Part shown: positions 8,282 to 17,258 of the stretch, one piece after another | Position numbering within the stretch: the stretch's first letter is position 1 | How the letters are laid out: every line of letters starts with the position of its first letter | From: CAZKYX01 sp964557125 | GTDB taxonomy: Bacteria > Patescibacteriota > Microgenomatia > Levybacterales > GWA1-39-11 | Assembly: GCA_964557125.1 (NCBI GenBank) | Contig: CAZKYX010000004.1 | Location: 7,637 to 71,636 of the forward strand | Length of the DNA stretch: 64,000 nucleotides | Reading direction: 5' to 3' | Position numbers and translations under genes: made by a program | Notes under the pieces: generated by a model | What the model saw: only the letters and a program-made list of their open reading frames with translations | What the model was told of the DNA's origin: nothing | The model's database searches: none

Positions 8282-8313
8282 AATTGAGGTAGAAAAATAA
8301 AGTGGATGTAGGG

Positions 8314-8341
8314 GGGCGCTGCTTTTTTATGAGCAGCGCCC
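8314..8341 (-). terminator. GC-rich hairpin downstream of the 165-aa gene
   Basis: GGGCGCTGC (8314-8322) and GCAGCGCCC (8333-8341) form a perfect 9-bp stem with a 10-nt loop, 12 nt after the stop of the 165-aa gene. There is no T-run, so it may be a weak terminator or 3' stabilising structure. Its high GC fits the gene it follows rather than the neighbourhood. Confidence 0.55.
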
Positions 8342-8353
8342 TGTATACTGGGT

Positions 8354-8851
8354 CTAGCCTTCAGCTAGTTTGTAGGCAGTCTCCGCCCATGGCCCCATAC
8401 TGGTGTCGTCGAATACTCCTCGTCGACCTCCATCAATAATGAGATTGGGGCATGAAACGACGTCGATTGCAGCAAGAAGTGTGCTCAGGGGAAGGGGCTT
8501 CCCGTAGCGCTTTCGAGCTTTTGGCAACTTGATGCACTCGCAGAAGAGTTCATACGCAAAGGATTCGCGCATATCTTCTTGCTGACGGATAATTGCAGTA
8601 TGCAAAAGTCTGAGTGCGGCCTTCCTGTCTTCGAAAAGACCAATCACGGAAATTGCTTCCGCAAGCTTTTCCGGCTCCCAGAAAGGATTTACCTCTCTGT
8701 CTTGAACACCGAGTTCCACCACGAGACGCGAGCTTAACCCGCTCATCATGTGCCTCTTGTGCAAAAGCATGAGGATGTCTTGCGACATCTGCTCATCAAG
8801 ACCCTGCTCTTTGAGCACGCTGACCAGCGTTCTTACGACACTATCGGTCAT
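8354..8851 (-). CDS. Hypothetical protein, 165 aa, GC-richer than its surroundings
   Basis: I do not recognise a family. The protein is soluble and mostly helical by composition, with a long amphipathic N-terminal part (VVRTLVSVLKEQGLDEQM) and a C-terminal LIIDGGRRGVFDDTSMGPW segment. It has unusual support for expression: a consensus promoter (TTGACT, 17 nt, TATAAT at 8932-8960), a leader with a perfect hairpin (8892-8910) and a strong GGGAGG ribosome site 8 nt before the ATG. Most neighbours instead look leaderless. The codon use is richer in C and G at third positions, much like the genes at 62711-63512, so these may share an origin by transfer or a common regulation. Confidence 0.75.
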   Translation of the reverse strand: MTDSVVRTLVSVLKEQGLDEQMSQDILMLLHKRHMMSGLSSRLVVELGVQDREVNPFWEPEKLAEAISVIGLFEDRKAALRLLHTAIIRQQEDMRESFAYELFCECIKLPKARKRYGKPLPLSTLLAAIDVVSCPNLIIDGGRRGVFDDTSMGPWAETAYKLAEG

Positions 8852-8931
8852 ATACCTACCTCCCAGTTAATGTGCGATTGTTTTCGACCCCACGTAGATA
8901 AAATCTACGTTTCATCGAATTAACTTTTTGC

Positions 8932-8960
8932 ATTATAGGATATAATTAGCCTCAAGTCAA
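8932..8960 (-). promoter_or_regulatory. Sigma-70-type promoter of the 165-aa gene
   Basis: The minus strand carries TTGACT (8955-8960), a 17-nt spacer and TATAAT (8932-8937). The predicted leader is about 75 nt and contains an 8-bp perfect hairpin (arms ACGTAGAT and ATCTACGT at 8892-8910) and a GGGAGG ribosome site. Confidence 0.7.
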
Positions 8961-8981
8961 TATGTGCTAGAATAAGAATGC

Positions 8982-9401
8982 ATGAACATGTTCAAGTCCT
9001 CTAAAGCCACGACACCAGAAGAACTTTTTGCACTTATCGACGAGCCAAGAAAAAGTGAAATGCTAGAGCTTCACAAGCTCATTCTTAAAACCGTACCCAA
9101 ACTAAAACCGAAAATGTATGGTTCTATTATTGGATATGGGGAATATACCTATAAATACGCAAGTGGTCGCACCGGAGAATGGATGATAATTGGACTTGCC
9201 TCTCAAAAGAATTACATCTCTTTATATATATGTGCCGTTGAAGGAAAAGAATATATCGCAGAAAAGCATAAAGCAGAATTTCCAAAAGCCAGCATAGGAA
9301 AGAGCTGCATTCGATTTAAGAAAATAGAAGATATTGATATTAAAGCGCTTACAAACCTTCTCCTAAAAGCAGAAAAACTCGGTGGCATGTTCGCAGCCTG
9401 A
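8982..9401 (+). CDS. DUF1801 family protein, 139 aa
   Basis: Resembles the DUF1801/YdhG-like family: a small alpha+beta protein with an N-terminal region (TPEELFALIDEPRKSEMLEL), a central GYGEYTYKYASGRTGEW strand pair and a C-terminal CIRFKKIEDIDIKALTNLL segment. Members are often found in stress or regulatory contexts, but no biochemical role is certain. An extended -10 (TGC-TAGAAT, 8965-8973) ends 8 nt before the ATG, so translation probably starts near the 5' end of the mRNA. Divergent from the 165-aa gene. Confidence 0.75.
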   Translation: MNMFKSSKATTPEELFALIDEPRKSEMLELHKLILKTVPKLKPKMYGSIIGYGEYTYKYASGRTGEWMIIGLASQKNYISLYICAVEGKEYIAEKHKAEFPKASIGKSCIRFKKIEDIDIKALTNLLLKAEKLGGMFAA

Positions 9402-9466
9402 TCTAGAATTAAATATTCAGAAGTAAGTATTAAGTATCTACTCTAAAATTTTTCGTCAAAACTTGT

Positions 9467-9654
9467 ATTTGCCATTCTGCGCGGATGTATGCGAAATGAA
9501 ATGAAGCAAACGGTCCCTTTAGGGAGAAAGGGAGGTAGGCGAATCTTTTACTCAAGAATATGAGAACGGCCCTTTCAGGAGCGTAATTGAATTTCAAATA
9601 CGGGGAGCGCGGCATGGCAGAGGCTTTGAACACTTTCGCCGATACGAAAGTGTT
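9467..9654. repeat. Dispersed ~185-bp element ending in a hairpin, copy 1
   Basis: Divergent copy of the element at 43240-43419. Shared blocks in the same order are ATTTGCCATTCTG, GTAGGCGA and a 27-nt block (9596-9622) matching copy 2 at 24 positions, which includes GGCATGGCAGAG. The element ends with a strong stem-loop, arms AACACTTTCG and CGAAAGTGTT (9629-9654), 5 nt past the guaA stop. The weak minus-strand frame inside it does not look like a gene. It may be a degenerate mobile sequence or a structured RNA. Confidence 0.6.
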
Positions 9655-9659
9655 AAACA

Positions 9660-11189
9660 CTACTCCCATTCCATAGTCGCAGGGGGCTTTGTGGAAATAT
9701 CATACACGACCCTACTTACATTTGGCACTTCATTAACAATTCTTGAGGAAATATCTTGCAATACTTCATAGGGAAGTCTTGCCCAAGTAGAACTCATAAT
9801 ATCTCGACTCTCAACAATTCTTAAAGCAACGACTTCATTAAAACTCCTACCATCTCCTTTCACAGCAGTTGAGTACGCACCCGTCATGATTGGAAAAGAC
9901 ATAAAGACTTTATCCAAAAGCTTTGCTTTGCGCAGTTCTTCCAAAAGAATCTTATCTGCAATCTCCTCTTGCTCAAGTCTTAATTTTGTAACTTCACCAC
10001 GAATACGAATGGCATACCCCGGTCCAGGGAAAGTCTGCTTCCACACAAAGTCCTTTGGCAAATGTAATTTTTCACCAATTAGCCTTACTTCGTCTTTATA
10101 AAATTCTCGCAATGGCTCTAGAAGCTTCAGTTTCATTTCTTTTGGAAGACCACCAACATTATGATGTGACTTTATTTTTGCAGCGTGCTTTGTTCCCTTA
10201 CTTTCTATTACGTCTGAATAAATAGTTCCCTGCATGAGAAAGTCTGGTCTAACACCCTTTTTTAAAAGCTTTTGGACCTCCAATTCAAACATTTCGATAT
10301 AGTGACTCCCAATAAGTTTTCTTTTGTGTTCCGGATTTGTAACGCCTTTCAAAAGCTCTAACATTTCCTTTTTACAATTAACAATAATTGGCTTAATTCC
10401 AATATGCGTAAATATTTTTTCTACAAATTCTTCGGTATCAAATCTTTGCAAACCATTATTTACATAGACCGGAATAAATCTGTCACCAATTGCCTTGGCT
10501 GTCAAGACTGCAGCAACTGTTGAATCAACACCACCACTGACTGCCCCTAATACATATGACTCACCAACCTTTTCTTTAATAAAATCAATAAGTATTGTTG
10601 GGTTTATAGCATGTTTTCCAAATGCAAGTTCGCAGATAGTAGCAAAGTTTTTTAGTATATCCACACCATATTCAGTATGATCAACTTCCGGATGAAATTG
10701 TATTCCGTACAGCTTTTTTTTCACATCGCCAGATATTGCAAATTTCATGTGAGGTGTTGTCGCGAATGTTTTCATTCCAATTGGAGTTTTAATAATTTCG
10801 TCACCATGACTCATCCATACATTAAATTCACTTGGAAGAGAGGTAAGAATCTTTGGCTTTGGATCTTTTGCTTTTATGATAATTTTGACCGGTCCATATT
10901 CATTTCTTCCAGAAATAACTTTGCCTCCTGCCAAATGGCACATCAATTGGAATCCATAACAAATTCCTAAAATTGGGATACCAAGTGAAAATATTGCCGG
11001 GTCAATTGCTGGGGCATTCTTTTCATACACAGAGGAAGGACCACCAGAGAGAATAATTCCATCAGGCTCTTGTAACATTATGACACCGGATTTATCAGGA
11101 GTAATTATCTGCGTGGGAATGCCTAATTCTTTTATTCTGCGGGCAATTAAGTGAGTTGTCTGTGAACCGAAATCAACAATAATAATCAT
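9660..11189 (-). CDS. guaA: GMP synthase (glutamine-hydrolysing)
   Basis: Converts XMP to GMP using ATP and glutamine. The 509-aa protein has the N-terminal class I glutamine amidotransferase domain with nucleophile Cys in ILGICYGFQL and the catalytic His/Glu in IQFHPEVDHTE. The ATP-pyrophosphatase domain has the P-loop SGGVDSTVA near residue 217, and the C-terminal dimerisation domain ends STKPPATMEWE, the usual family ending. It follows guaB on the same strand with a 99-nt AT-rich spacer, so IMP to XMP to GMP is encoded here. A repeat with a terminal hairpin lies just after the stop. Confidence 0.97.
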   Translation of the reverse strand: MIIIVDFGSQTTHLIARRIKELGIPTQIITPDKSGVIMLQEPDGIILSGGPSSVYEKNAPAIDPAIFSLGIPILGICYGFQLMCHLAGGKVISGRNEYGPVKIIIKAKDPKPKILTSLPSEFNVWMSHGDEIIKTPIGMKTFATTPHMKFAISGDVKKKLYGIQFHPEVDHTEYGVDILKNFATICELAFGKHAINPTILIDFIKEKVGESYVLGAVSGGVDSTVAAVLTAKAIGDRFIPVYVNNGLQRFDTEEFVEKIFTHIGIKPIIVNCKKEMLELLKGVTNPEHKRKLIGSHYIEMFELEVQKLLKKGVRPDFLMQGTIYSDVIESKGTKHAAKIKSHHNVGGLPKEMKLKLLEPLREFYKDEVRLIGEKLHLPKDFVWKQTFPGPGYAIRIRGEVTKLRLEQEEIADKILLEELRKAKLLDKVFMSFPIMTGAYSTAVKGDGRSFNEVVALRIVESRDIMSSTWARLPYEVLQDISSRIVNEVPNVSRVVYDISTKPPATMEWE

Positions 11190-11288
11190 GCCTAATTTTT
11201 ATTTTTTTATTCTAAATTTTCAAACAATTTTTAATATTTTAAACATTTGAATTTGATTTTAAATTTTAAATTTGAATTTTGAAATTAT

Positions 11289-12437
11289 CTAGATGTAACT
11301 CTTGCCTGGATTACTTACAATAATTCCGTGCGGATGATTTTCCTGAAGTGAGGACGATGTAATTTGAATAAATTGTGCCTTTTCCCATAACTCACCAATG
11401 TTTTTAGCACCAATATAAAACATTCCAGATTTTATTCCACCTACTGCTTGATCTACCAATTCTTTTACGGTTCCTTTAATTGGTACATATCCCTCCACAC
11501 CTTCTGCTACAAGCACTCTATTAGAATACGTATTCCCATGAAATTCATCTTCTGCTTTTATCTTTGCACCCTTTTGCATTGCCGCGTCACTTCCCATTCC
11601 CCGATATTCTTTAAATTTAAAAGTTTTGTGAGTGTGATTAAAAATACTTTGAAAACGGTGCGGCACTTCACTTCTACTTAATACTCGGATTTTGCCTGGT
11701 GACTCTTCTGTCTGAGCAAAGAAATTTCCCATCATAATTGTTGATGCACCGAGAGCAAGAGCCTTTACCATATCTCCTGAATACTTAATTCCACCATCAG
11801 CAATAACAGGCGTCTTTGTCTTATTGGCAACTTTTAGCACATTCAGAACGGCTGTTACTTGGGGTACGCCCATCCCACTCACTACTCTTGTGGTGCAAAT
11901 TGCCCCTGGACCCATACCGACACGTAGCGCATCAGCACCAGAAGCAATAAGAGCCTTTGCAGCATCACCCGTAGCTATGCTTCCGGCAATAACATCAAGT
12001 TTTTTATATTCATTTTTTAGATATACTGTGGCATCAATAATGCTTTTTGTGTATCCATGGGCACTGTCAATCACCACAACATTAACACCAGCCTTTACTA
12101 ACATTTCTACTCGCTTTTCATATCCATTCGATGCACCAATTGCAGCACCCACTTGTAGACCAAGTTTTTTCACTTTAAGTATTTCACTCGCTTGTTTTTC
12201 TGGTGTTAAGTTTCTATGAATTATCCCTATTCCACCCAACTTCGCCAAAGCGATGGCAAGCTTACTTTCTGTAACGGTATCCATAGGAGATGAAACAAAA
12301 GGAATATCCAGTGAAATATTTTTTGTTAGATGAGTTTTTAATTCAATATTTTGACGGGTAAAATCAGTGAATCCGGGAAGCAAAAGAATATCGTCAAAGG
12401 TGAGTGCTGTCGGGAATTGCGACTTTGAGGGCTCCAT
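11289..12437 (-). CDS. guaB: IMP dehydrogenase lacking the CBS domains
   Basis: Oxidises IMP to XMP with NAD+, the committed step to GTP. The catalytic barrel is complete: LTFDDILLLPG at the start, DSAHG, the IMP/active-site loop GPGAICTTRVV with the catalytic Cys, DGGIKYSGD, and the YRGMGSDAAM flap. At 382 aa it is about 100 residues shorter than usual because the two CBS (Bateman) domains normally between residues about 95 and 200 are absent: LTPEKQASEI runs straight into GLQVGAAIG. Allosteric control by ATP/GTP through CBS is therefore not possible. A near-consensus promoter ends 5 nt before the ATG, so the mRNA is leaderless. Confidence 0.95.
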   Translation of the reverse strand: MEPSKSQFPTALTFDDILLLPGFTDFTRQNIELKTHLTKNISLDIPFVSSPMDTVTESKLAIALAKLGGIGIIHRNLTPEKQASEILKVKKLGLQVGAAIGASNGYEKRVEMLVKAGVNVVVIDSAHGYTKSIIDATVYLKNEYKKLDVIAGSIATGDAAKALIASGADALRVGMGPGAICTTRVVSGMGVPQVTAVLNVLKVANKTKTPVIADGGIKYSGDMVKALALGASTIMMGNFFAQTEESPGKIRVLSRSEVPHRFQSIFNHTHKTFKFKEYRGMGSDAAMQKGAKIKAEDEFHGNTYSNRVLVAEGVEGYVPIKGTVKELVDQAVGGIKSGMFYIGAKNIGELWEKAQFIQITSSSLQENHPHGIIVSNPGKSYI

Positions 12438-12442
12438 AATTA

Positions 12443-12471
12443 AATATATAGAAACTCAAAATATTTGTCAA
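12443..12471 (-). promoter_or_regulatory. Consensus promoter of guaB placing the start site at the ATG
   Basis: TTGACA (12466-12471), a 17-nt spacer and TATATT (12443-12448) on the minus strand. Only 5 nt separate the -10 from the guaB start codon at 12435-12437, so the transcript should begin at or within a base or two of the ATG. This is the clearest leaderless promoter in the window. Confidence 0.8.
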
Positions 12472-12527
12472 TATCAATTTAAACAAAATTCCTAATTCAT
12501 GCCCCATAATTCTTGGTATACTAGGGT

Positions 12528-13625
12528 ATGTTCCAAGATCGAATAAAAAAACTACAAACAGAACTCCCACAATTAGAAATTGATGCACTTCTTATTACCT
12601 CGCCTTACAATATTATTTATCTCACCGGCATCTCCGCATTTTCGCTGGAAGAACGTGAAGCACATCTCCTCATTACGAACACTCAATGCATACTATTTAC
12701 AGATAGAAGATACACTGGACACGTAAAAGAAGTTGCTCCATTTGTAACGCTTGTTGAAGTAAATTCTGAAAATCCATTTCTCAAAGCATTGTCTACAACG
12801 GCACTATCACAAAAACTAGCACATATCGGATTTGAAAAAGATAACGTATCGTATGTTGAGTATGAGAATTTCTGTGATGATTTGCCAAAAACCGATTTTA
12901 TTCCTACAGAACACATTATTGGTGAACTTCGCACTATTAAAGATGCAACAGAGCAAGTAAATCTCCTTAAGGCAGCGGAACTAACTGACAAAACATTTAC
13001 TCATATTACTTCATTATTAAAAGTGGGTATTGCTGAATATCAGATACAGACTGAAATTGAATATTTCATAAAAAGGAATGCAGGAGAAATAGCCTTTAAG
13101 CCCATTGTCGCATTTGGGAAAAATTCAGCTATTCCTCATCACAGTTCCAACGAAACACTTTTACAATCCGGTGATATTGTTTTGCTTGACTTTGGTGCAA
13201 AGGTTGGAAGTTATTGTTCTGATATGACTAGGACTGTTTTTCTGGGTAGTGCAACTGATGAACAAAAAAAACTGTACACAACAACGCTCGAAGCACAAGA
13301 AGTCGCCATTGACTGCTTATCAAAATATAAAGCCGAAGGCTTTAATTTGCAGAATGTCCATAACGCAGCTGTAAGTCACATTACCTCCCTTGGTTTTCCA
13401 CCAACTCCTCATGCCATAGGCCATGGGGTAGGACTTCAGGTGCACGAGTCGCCAGTAATCTCGCCCTATTCAGACGAATCTGTTGAAGCTGGAATGGTAG
13501 TAACCGTTGAACCTGGAATATATCTTGAAGGTATTGGCGGCATAAGAATCGAAGATACAATACTTATTACTCCAACAGGGGTTGAGCTACTCAACAAATC
13601 CTCAAAATCCCTGACAATAATTTAG
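12528..13625 (+). CDS. M24 family Xaa-Pro peptidase (aminopeptidase P / prolidase type)
   Basis: Cleaves N-terminal Xaa-Pro bonds. The 365-aa protein has the N-terminal creatinase-like domain (ALLITSPYNIIYLTG, LFTDRRYTGH) and the C-terminal pita-bread catalytic domain. The metal ligands are present: Asp in VLLDFGA, Asp in YCSDMTRT, His in GHGVGLQVHE, Glu in VEPGIYL and Glu in GIRIEDT. The length is typical. An extended -10 (TGG-TATACT, 12514-12522) lies 5 nt before the ATG, predicting a leaderless mRNA. It is divergent from guaB across 90 bp. Confidence 0.93.
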   Translation: MFQDRIKKLQTELPQLEIDALLITSPYNIIYLTGISAFSLEEREAHLLITNTQCILFTDRRYTGHVKEVAPFVTLVEVNSENPFLKALSTTALSQKLAHIGFEKDNVSYVEYENFCDDLPKTDFIPTEHIIGELRTIKDATEQVNLLKAAELTDKTFTHITSLLKVGIAEYQIQTEIEYFIKRNAGEIAFKPIVAFGKNSAIPHHSSNETLLQSGDIVLLDFGAKVGSYCSDMTRTVFLGSATDEQKKLYTTTLEAQEVAIDCLSKYKAEGFNLQNVHNAAVSHITSLGFPPTPHAIGHGVGLQVHESPVISPYSDESVEAGMVVTVEPGIYLEGIGGIRIEDTILITPTGVELLNKSSKSLTII

Positions 13626-13752
13626 ACAGTATTTCGTATTCTGTATTTAGTATTTTGTATTAAAAATTTACTCTATACCATATATATAATACCGTATACA
13701 CAAATATGAGCCCCTTGCCAAGTAGTATATTTTTGCTATAATCCTAAAGACG

Positions 13753-14367
13753 ATGAGCAAAGCTCCATTTATAATAATAGGTATTCTACTAGTAGCAGGA
13801 ATTTTTATTGTACTCTTTTCCCGCAATAACATCTCTCCCCTTTCCTATCTTGAGAAGTCATCCCCCACACCGGTACAGCAAGTCATAACTCCCTTGCCAA
13901 CTTCAGCCCCAACAGTAGCACCAACTCTAGCCCCAGCAGAAACTCCAAAGGTTACAACCGCAACAATCAAAACATCACGAGGAGACATTACTATTGAATT
14001 TTACCCAACAGACGCACCAAGAACGGTAAGTAACTTTGCCAAAAAGGCAGAAAGTAATTATTATAAAAATCTTACCTTTCACCGAGTTGAGGATTGGGTA
14101 GTGCAAGGTGGAGACCCAAGAGGAGATGGAACAGGTGGAGGGAATATGCCTACCGAATTAAATGAAAAATCATTTGTTGCCGGTAGTGTTGGAATTGCAA
14201 GAGGTGGCGATATTAATATTTCAAATGATTCACAATTCTTTATTACAAAAACAGATAGCCCACACCTCAATAAGCTCTATACAAACTTTGGAATAGTAAC
14301 TGAAGGTATGGACGTAGTAAATAAAATAGAAATAGGTGATAAGATTCTTAGTATTTCTGTTGAGTAA
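13753..14367 (+). CDS. Membrane-anchored cyclophilin-type peptidyl-prolyl isomerase
   Basis: Catalyses cis-trans isomerisation of prolyl bonds, here outside the membrane. The N-terminus has one transmembrane segment (FIIIGILLVAGIFIVLF, residues 5-22), then a Pro/Thr/Ala-rich linker (about 30-70), then a compact cyclophilin domain from TIKTSRGDI with FHRVEDWVVQGGDP, NDSQFFITK and LNKLYTNFG. The key Arg in FHR and the QGGD and SQFFI motifs are kept. A TGC-TATAAT box (13734-13742) ends 10 nt before the ATG. It follows the Xaa-Pro peptidase after a spacer of degenerate filler. Confidence 0.92.
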   Translation: MSKAPFIIIGILLVAGIFIVLFSRNNISPLSYLEKSSPTPVQQVITPLPTSAPTVAPTLAPAETPKVTTATIKTSRGDITIEFYPTDAPRTVSNFAKKAESNYYKNLTFHRVEDWVVQGGDPRGDGTGGGNMPTELNEKSFVAGSVGIARGGDINISNDSQFFITKTDSPHLNKLYTNFGIVTEGMDVVNKIEIGDKILSISVE

Positions 14368-14432
14368 CTAGAAATACAAAGATATCTTGCGCAGGCATGT
14401 GGCTAAAAATATTAAGTGTTGAAACTAAGTAG

Positions 14433-15986
14433 CTATATCTTCTTAACAAACTTCGAGTTCTTTTTTAGATACAGATTCACTCCGTCTATGTTTTTTAATT
14501 CATAATACTTCTCCATGTAAGGAACTATCTGTTCTTTTTCAAAGTATAAATTAGTCACGACATCAGGTTTTAGGGCTTTAATTGAGTATTCGTAGTCATA
14601 TTTCAAGTGTCCGGGGACAAAACGAATGAGAGGGTTTACTTCCAACAGCTCGTGTGGACTACGCGCTTTTTCTCTTGCCACAACCTTATCACTCTTGCCC
14701 AACATATCATAAAAATATCTATCTGAAAAATACGGAGTAATTCCTGCCCATATTACAGCAACTTTTGCACCTTTATATGTTGCCGTATCTATTGCTTTGG
14801 CCAATTCAACATTCTGCTTTATTCCACCTGTTGACTGCGGATGCTTTAGCAGTAATGATTCTAAAAACATATCTTTATCTACAAAGTTGAACATGGAAAT
14901 TGCAACTAAAATAAAAACAAGACTAAATGAAAAAACATATTTTTTTGCATTTAGTCCTTGAACTATACCTTGCACAATTCTCTCCGAAGATAGAGAAAAC
15001 AAAACAAAGAATAGTGGTACCGTTACCATTACGTACCTCCCGAAATAATAGAATACGTCTCCCCCAGTATAAATGGTGTAAAGAATTTGAAAGAGTATAA
15101 TCCAAAAAATAAAGAGGACTTCTTTTTTCACTTTTGGCAAAAGCGTAAGTGGAATAACAAAAAGAAAAATGCCGGTATCCCACACAAATTTGAGAAGAGA
15201 ATATGCACCGCGTGTCATTCTAAAAAAAATGGGATATCCTGTCATTTTTAGATAATACGTATTGGGAAATAACTCGTGATAATATAAATATCTTATTCCT
15301 GTTTGTATACCAACAAATAAAATAAAATGGCTTAAGCCTGACTTAAGGATTTTTTCTCTATTCTTTTTATCAAAAAAGTAAATGAATAACGTTGCGGATC
15401 CAAATAAAACCACCGTATCAATTCTTACAAGGGTAGCTATTCCAAGAATCAAAAATACTCTATTTGAAAACTTCTTCGTTTTAAATTGACGTATCACTAA
15501 AAGCGCCGCAATGTTTGTAAGAAGTGTCAGAACAGTTACTTCAATTCCTAGAACTCCATAATTGTTAAGAGGGTAATAAGAAACGGTGAGAAGCAAACTA
15601 AAGAAAACAACAAAAAAGGACTTGTTAGAAAGTAGACCAGCAATTTTTTTTATCACAACGAGGTTAAGAAGTAAAAACAACACATTCGTAAGTTGTATAA
15701 CAAGACTGATTTTTGACGCAGCAATAGGTAACAGATGCACAAGTGCCATGTAAATAGTCCACAATGGATTTGTAAATCCTTCTACTCTGTCCCCAATATT
15801 CCATACAAGCCCGTGACCCAAAGATAATTCTTTTGCATACTTCATGGAAATCATCATGTCATCAACAAGAGAGAAGTATCTTACGCCATCAATAACAAAA
15901 GATGTTCTATAAATAAGAAGGATTAAATAAATAAAATAACTGCCAAGAAGAAGGGGGAAATAATGTTTCTTCAGCCAAACCAACAT
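14433..15986 (-). CDS. Multi-spanning GT-C-like glycosyltransferase, 517 aa
   Basis: A polytopic membrane protein with about ten to twelve hydrophobic segments and a C-terminal soluble part from about residue 400. The first external loop contains VDDMMISMKYAKEL followed by GHGLVW and RVEGFTNPLW. That pattern (acidic pair, then GHGL.WN.G..VEG.TNPLW) is characteristic of GT-C-fold enzymes that use lipid-linked sugars. It probably transfers a sugar from a polyprenyl-phosphate donor to a cell-surface polymer or protein; donor and acceptor are unknown. It stands alone on this strand, next to a secreted FN3-like protein gene. Confidence 0.75.
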   Translation of the reverse strand: MLVWLKKHYFPLLLGSYFIYLILLIYRTSFVIDGVRYFSLVDDMMISMKYAKELSLGHGLVWNIGDRVEGFTNPLWTIYMALVHLLPIAASKISLVIQLTNVLFLLLNLVVIKKIAGLLSNKSFFVVFFSLLLTVSYYPLNNYGVLGIEVTVLTLLTNIAALLVIRQFKTKKFSNRVFLILGIATLVRIDTVVLFGSATLFIYFFDKKNREKILKSGLSHFILFVGIQTGIRYLYYHELFPNTYYLKMTGYPIFFRMTRGAYSLLKFVWDTGIFLFVIPLTLLPKVKKEVLFIFWIILFQILYTIYTGGDVFYYFGRYVMVTVPLFFVLFSLSSERIVQGIVQGLNAKKYVFSFSLVFILVAISMFNFVDKDMFLESLLLKHPQSTGGIKQNVELAKAIDTATYKGAKVAVIWAGITPYFSDRYFYDMLGKSDKVVAREKARSPHELLEVNPLIRFVPGHLKYDYEYSIKALKPDVVTNLYFEKEQIVPYMEKYYELKNIDGVNLYLKKNSKFVKKI

Positions 15987-16041
15987 CCCACCACTATAAA
16001 ATAAAAACGTTTACTAATCAATGTGAGTTACATAGGAGAAA

Positions 16042-17214
16042 TTATAGTGTCAGAAAATTAAGAACACTGCCATAAGCAGTTCCAGCTGCATTCGATCCAG
16101 TTATGCAAAAGTAGTATGTTGTACCCGAAGCCAAACCTGAAGGGAACGCCTGATAGCTCGTGTCCGTACTAACACTTAAATTTGTGAGTGTAGTCGTATT
16201 TGGAAGAGAAGAACAAGCGACATTGGAGGTACCATATCTAAATCGAAATCCTGATGTAACACCATGAGCATTAATTGTTGAACGCAACGTTGCAGAATTG
16301 GAGGTAATTGATACAGCGGGGTCTGTTGTTACCGTTGGTAAGAGCGGTAGCGTTGTAAATGAAAGTACGCTTCCATATGTAGTGCCAACTGAATTCGTAG
16401 CTGTAGCACAGAAATAGTAGGTAGTATTGGCAGACAAGGAAGCTATTGCTTGGGGATTGGAAACCCCTGTCGTACCGGAACCAACATTTGTATCGGAAGT
16501 AACATTAGATAACGAAGAACAGACAACATTGGAAGTATCATATCGGTAATTTGCAGTAGTGCTTAAACCATTTGGATTTATGGTTGCCGAAAGTGAAGCT
16601 GCTGTTTGAGTTATACCACTTGCACCATTTGTTGTGACTGTTGGAGGGAGACTGTAAGTAATTACGGTTGCAACTTGAGATAGCTTTACTCCTCTATTTC
16701 CTGCAGTAAATACTCCGCCCACTTCAAGGGTTGTTGAACCGCTCTTCGACGCAGAAAGTCCACTATAACTGGTCGTTGAAAGTCCTGCTGGAGTAGTTGT
16801 AGTAAGGGCGTACGCTCCTGCATCTGCACTATCAACGCCATCTAGGCGATAGAAAACATTAAATGTGGTATTGGTACCACCAGACGTATTTTTAGATGCA
16901 CATGGTGTTATATCAATTTGCGTAATTGTTGCTCCATTTGGGACAGAAGAGATATCTAAATCGTATGAATCTCTCTGTCCTACTGTCGTCTCGCGATTGA
17001 AGTCCGTATTTCCATTGCAAGATGCCTCATCAACCATAGCAAAATGAGACGCTCCGCTTTTTGGATTCCATTGAGTGTAATTACCATCAGAAACAGGAAG
17101 AAGCGAAGCTGTGGTACTTGCAAAAGATTGCTTAGCAAAAATTAGAAAAAGGCATGCTAGAAGCCCGAGAAGGATAACCTTATAAAGGCCAATGGATGTT
17201 GAAATTGAGCGCAT
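16042..17214 (-). CDS. Secreted protein with two FN3-like repeats, 390 aa
   Basis: Has an N-terminal signal peptide (VILLGLLACLFLIFA, cleavage likely after AKQSFA near residue 32), an N-terminal beta domain (to about residue 190) and two tandem repeats of about 95 residues beginning PTVTT and ending TTYYFC...YGSVL.F. Each repeat has one Cys in VCSS or ACSS and one in YYFC, placed to form a disulfide. The repeats resemble fibronectin type III modules common in bacterial surface proteins. No LPXTG-type sorting signal or C-terminal membrane anchor is seen, so it may be released or held non-covalently. A TTGACA box (17245-17250) and a weak -10 lie just upstream. Confidence 0.75.
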   Translation of the reverse strand: MRSISTSIGLYKVILLGLLACLFLIFAKQSFASTTASLLPVSDGNYTQWNPKSGASHFAMVDEASCNGNTDFNRETTVGQRDSYDLDISSVPNGATITQIDITPCASKNTSGGTNTTFNVFYRLDGVDSADAGAYALTTTTPAGLSTTSYSGLSASKSGSTTLEVGGVFTAGNRGVKLSQVATVITYSLPPTVTTNGASGITQTAASLSATINPNGLSTTANYRYDTSNVVCSSLSNVTSDTNVGSGTTGVSNPQAIASLSANTTYYFCATATNSVGTTYGSVLSFTTLPLLPTVTTDPAVSITSNSATLRSTINAHGVTSGFRFRYGTSNVACSSLPNTTTLTNLSVSTDTSYQAFPSGLASGTTYYFCITGSNAAGTAYGSVLNFLTL

Positions 17215-17258
17215 ATGAAAACGTTAGCACCAAATACCTACCAGTGTCAATATGTCGA

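Noticed and set aside
9430..9669. Minus-strand 79-codon frame, and the similar one at 43231-43476
   Set aside because: They lie in the two copies of the repeat and share a few aligned residues (SAMP, YL, FH), but the similarity follows the DNA repeat, there is no start-site support and copy 1 overlaps the guaA end.
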